Source: Candidatus Bathyarchaeota archaeon
GTDB lineage: Archaea; Thermoproteota; Bathyarchaeia; TCS64
DNA: 6,753 nucleotides
Assembly: GCA_013329615.1 (NCBI GenBank)
Contig: DUKA01000162.1
Coordinates: 1 to 6,753 of the forward strand
Direction of reading: 5' to 3'
Below, piece after piece: positions 5,735 through 6,753 of this stretch (its first letter is position 1; the number at the start of each line of letters is the position of its first letter). Made by a program: the position numbers and the translations under genes. Below the pieces are notes generated by a model, which saw nothing but the letters and a program-made list of their open reading frames with translations, did not search any database and had not been told where the DNA came from.

Positions 5735-5740
5735 TTTATC
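5735..5740 (+). promoter_or_regulatory. Candidate TATA box for the amidohydrolase gene
   Basis: TTTATC about 37 bases before TTG 5774. Expected initiation is near 5763, giving a leader of roughly 11 bases that contains the weak Shine-Dalgarno-like GTGAG (5763-5767), 6 bases from the start codon. Confidence 0.35.
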
Positions 5741-5773
5741 GCGTCCCACCCACACCGTATCCGTGAGAATGTT

Positions 5774-6753
5774 TTGAAGTATGACATCCTGTTCGAGGGC
5801 GGACACGTCGTTGACGGCTCCGGGAACACTTGGTTCAGGGCCGACGTCGGCGTCGTCGGCGACAAGATAGCGGCGGTGGGCGGCCTGAAGGGCGCCTCGG
5901 CAGCGAGGAAGGTGGACGCCAAGGGGCACATCGTCGCCCCCGGCTTCATGGACATACACAGCCACAGCGACATGCCCCTACTTATCGACCCCAAGGTCGA
6001 GTCCAAGGTCTATCAGGGCATCACCGTTGAGGTGGTGGGTAACTGCGGTGGCTCCGCGGCGCCGATGAACAAGGCGGTCAAGGCGTACAGGGAGAAGTAC
6101 GGTCGAGGCAACGTCCCGGACGACTTCAAATTCGACTGGTCCTCGATGAAGGAGTACATGGACCGCGTCGATAAGCAGGGCGTCTCCTTCAACGTGGCGA
6201 CGTGGGTGGGCCACGGCACGGTGCGCCAGAACGTCTTGGCGTACGAGAACAGGGAGCCCACAGACACCGAGCTGCGCAAGATGAAGAAGTACGTCGACGA
6301 CGCCATGAGCGACGGCGCCTATGGGATGAGCACCGGCCTCATCTACCCGCCCAGCGTCTACGGGAAGACCCCCGAGATAATAGAGCTGGCGAAGGTCGTC
6401 TCCAAGCACGGCGGCCTCTACGCGAGCCACATCAGGGGGGAGGAAGACTACTCCCTCATCCCGGCGGTCAAAGAGGCGATCGAGATCGGTGAGAAGGCGG
6501 AGCTTCCCGTGCAGATCGCACACTTCAAGGCATCCGGTAAGAAGGCGTGGGGCATGGTCAAGCAGAGCCTCACACTCGTCGAGGAGGCGCGCGCCCGGGG
6601 CATCGACGTGACCTACGACCAGTACCCCTACGTCGCGTCGAGCACGGGGCTCGCAGCAGTCCTCCCCCACTGGGCACACGAGGGGGGACCCGAGAAGATG
6701 ATGGAGAGGCTACGCGACCCCGAGACGCGTAAACGGATGTGGAAGGAGCAGAG
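5774..6753 (+). CDS. N-acyl-D-amino-acid deacylase-family amidohydrolase (partial, 3' end outside window)
   Basis: Metal-dependent amidohydrolase resembling D-aminoacylase, which hydrolyses N-acyl-D-amino acids to a carboxylate and a D-amino acid; some relatives act on dipeptides or cyclic ureides. The frame begins MKYDILFEGGHVVDGSGN, the standard opening beta domain. Numbering from TTG 5774, metal ligands are visible: H62 and H64 in HSHSD (following PGFMDI), C91 in GNCGG, H219 in SHIRGEED and H250 in IAHFK. These match the Cys-bridged site of D-aminoacylase both in order and nearly in number (67, 69, 96, 220, 250 in the characterised bacterial enzyme, from memory). The final conserved Asp, near 366, lies past the edge; 326 of an expected 480-530 codons are present. 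No ATG or GTG is available in frame near the expected N-terminus, so TTG is the start; GTGAG stands 6 bases before it. Transcription is away from the 114-residue gene. Context suggests amino-acid or peptide scavenging. Confidence 0.9.
   Translation, partial: MKYDILFEGGHVVDGSGNTWFRADVGVVGDKIAAVGGLKGASAARKVDAKGHIVAPGFMDIHSHSDMPLLIDPKVESKVYQGITVEVVGNCGGSAAPMNKAVKAYREKYGRGNVPDDFKFDWSSMKEYMDRVDKQGVSFNVATWVGHGTVRQNVLAYENREPTDTELRKMKKYVDDAMSDGAYGMSTGLIYPPSVYGKTPEIIELAKVVSKHGGLYASHIRGEEDYSLIPAVKEAIEIGEKAELPVQIAHFKASGKKAWGMVKQSLTLVEEARARGIDVTYDQYPYVASSTGLAAVLPHWAHEGGPEKMMERLRDPETRKRMWKEQ

Noticed and set aside
5379..5777. Plus-strand frames of 132 and 104 residues overlapping the 114-residue gene.
   Set aside because: They would run over the amidohydrolase start and its upstream box, have no clear Shine-Dalgarno, and their codon use is unlike the neighbours, whereas the minus-strand frame fits.
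5769..5777. ATG at 5769 as start of the amidohydrolase gene.
   Set aside because: It is in another frame and meets a stop after two codons (ATG TTT TGA). The TTG at 5774 is in frame and gives the family's N-terminus.
5978..6679. A 233-residue open frame on the minus strand, the longest that lies wholly opposite another gene.
   Set aside because: It lies antisense to the amidohydrolase frame, which carries all expected metal ligands. It is Val/Asp/Leu/His/Arg-rich as expected from the complement of GC-rich coding DNA, and shows no family motif.
1..6753. CRISPR arrays, tRNA or rRNA genes, insertion sequences, phage or toxin-antitoxin modules.
   Set aside because: No regularly spaced repeats, cloverleaf-like segments, transposase motifs or terminal inverted repeats were seen; almost all bases are accounted for by metabolic genes.

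Overview
The window is gene-dense, GC-rich DNA that looks archaeal, most likely from a TACK-type (Thermoproteota-like) lineage. This rests on the split gamma/delta/alpha/beta type of 2-oxoacid:ferredoxin oxidoreductase, an iron-sulfur flavoprotein, heavy AGG/AAG/GAG/ATA codon use, short TATA-like boxes close to start codons, and several GTG/TTG starts. The assignment is an inference from style; no rRNA or marker gene is present.

Layout. (1) Bases 1-2688, minus strand: an oxidoreductase operon reading gamma, delta, then one continuous frame that carries both alpha and beta and runs off the left edge. The genes overlap or abut (GTGA overlap, TAG-ATG junction) and each has a clear Shine-Dalgarno (SD) sequence. 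(2) Bases 2689-2859: a divergent control region with a 9-bp inverted repeat centred on a TTATAA box, a second AT-rich box, and a GC-rich hairpin overlapping the likely GTG start of the next gene. (3) Bases 2860-5306, plus strand: a class I-gamma aminotransferase, a HemG-like flavodoxin-domain protein and an Isf-type iron-sulfur flavoprotein, with gaps of 27 and 35 bases. (4) Bases 5310-5654, minus strand: a 114-residue protein I do not recognise, convergent with the flavoprotein gene. (5) Bases 5774 to the right edge, plus strand: an N-acyl-D-amino-acid deacylase-family amidohydrolase, cut at the edge.

Taken together the genes suggest amino-acid or peptide catabolism. A deacylase could release amino acids, an aminotransferase makes the 2-oxoacid, the oxidoreductase decarboxylates it to acyl-CoA with reduction of ferredoxin, and the flavoproteins may take up or pass on those electrons. 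Only the individual family assignments are well supported; the pathway is inferred from gene order.

The most notable observation is the alpha-beta fusion of the oxidoreductase, followed by its altered substrate-side loop and the symmetric repeat in the divergent promoter. I did not find a clearly new multi-gene system. No tRNA, rRNA, CRISPR array, insertion sequence or attachment site was seen, and there is no gene-free stretch over 300 bases.
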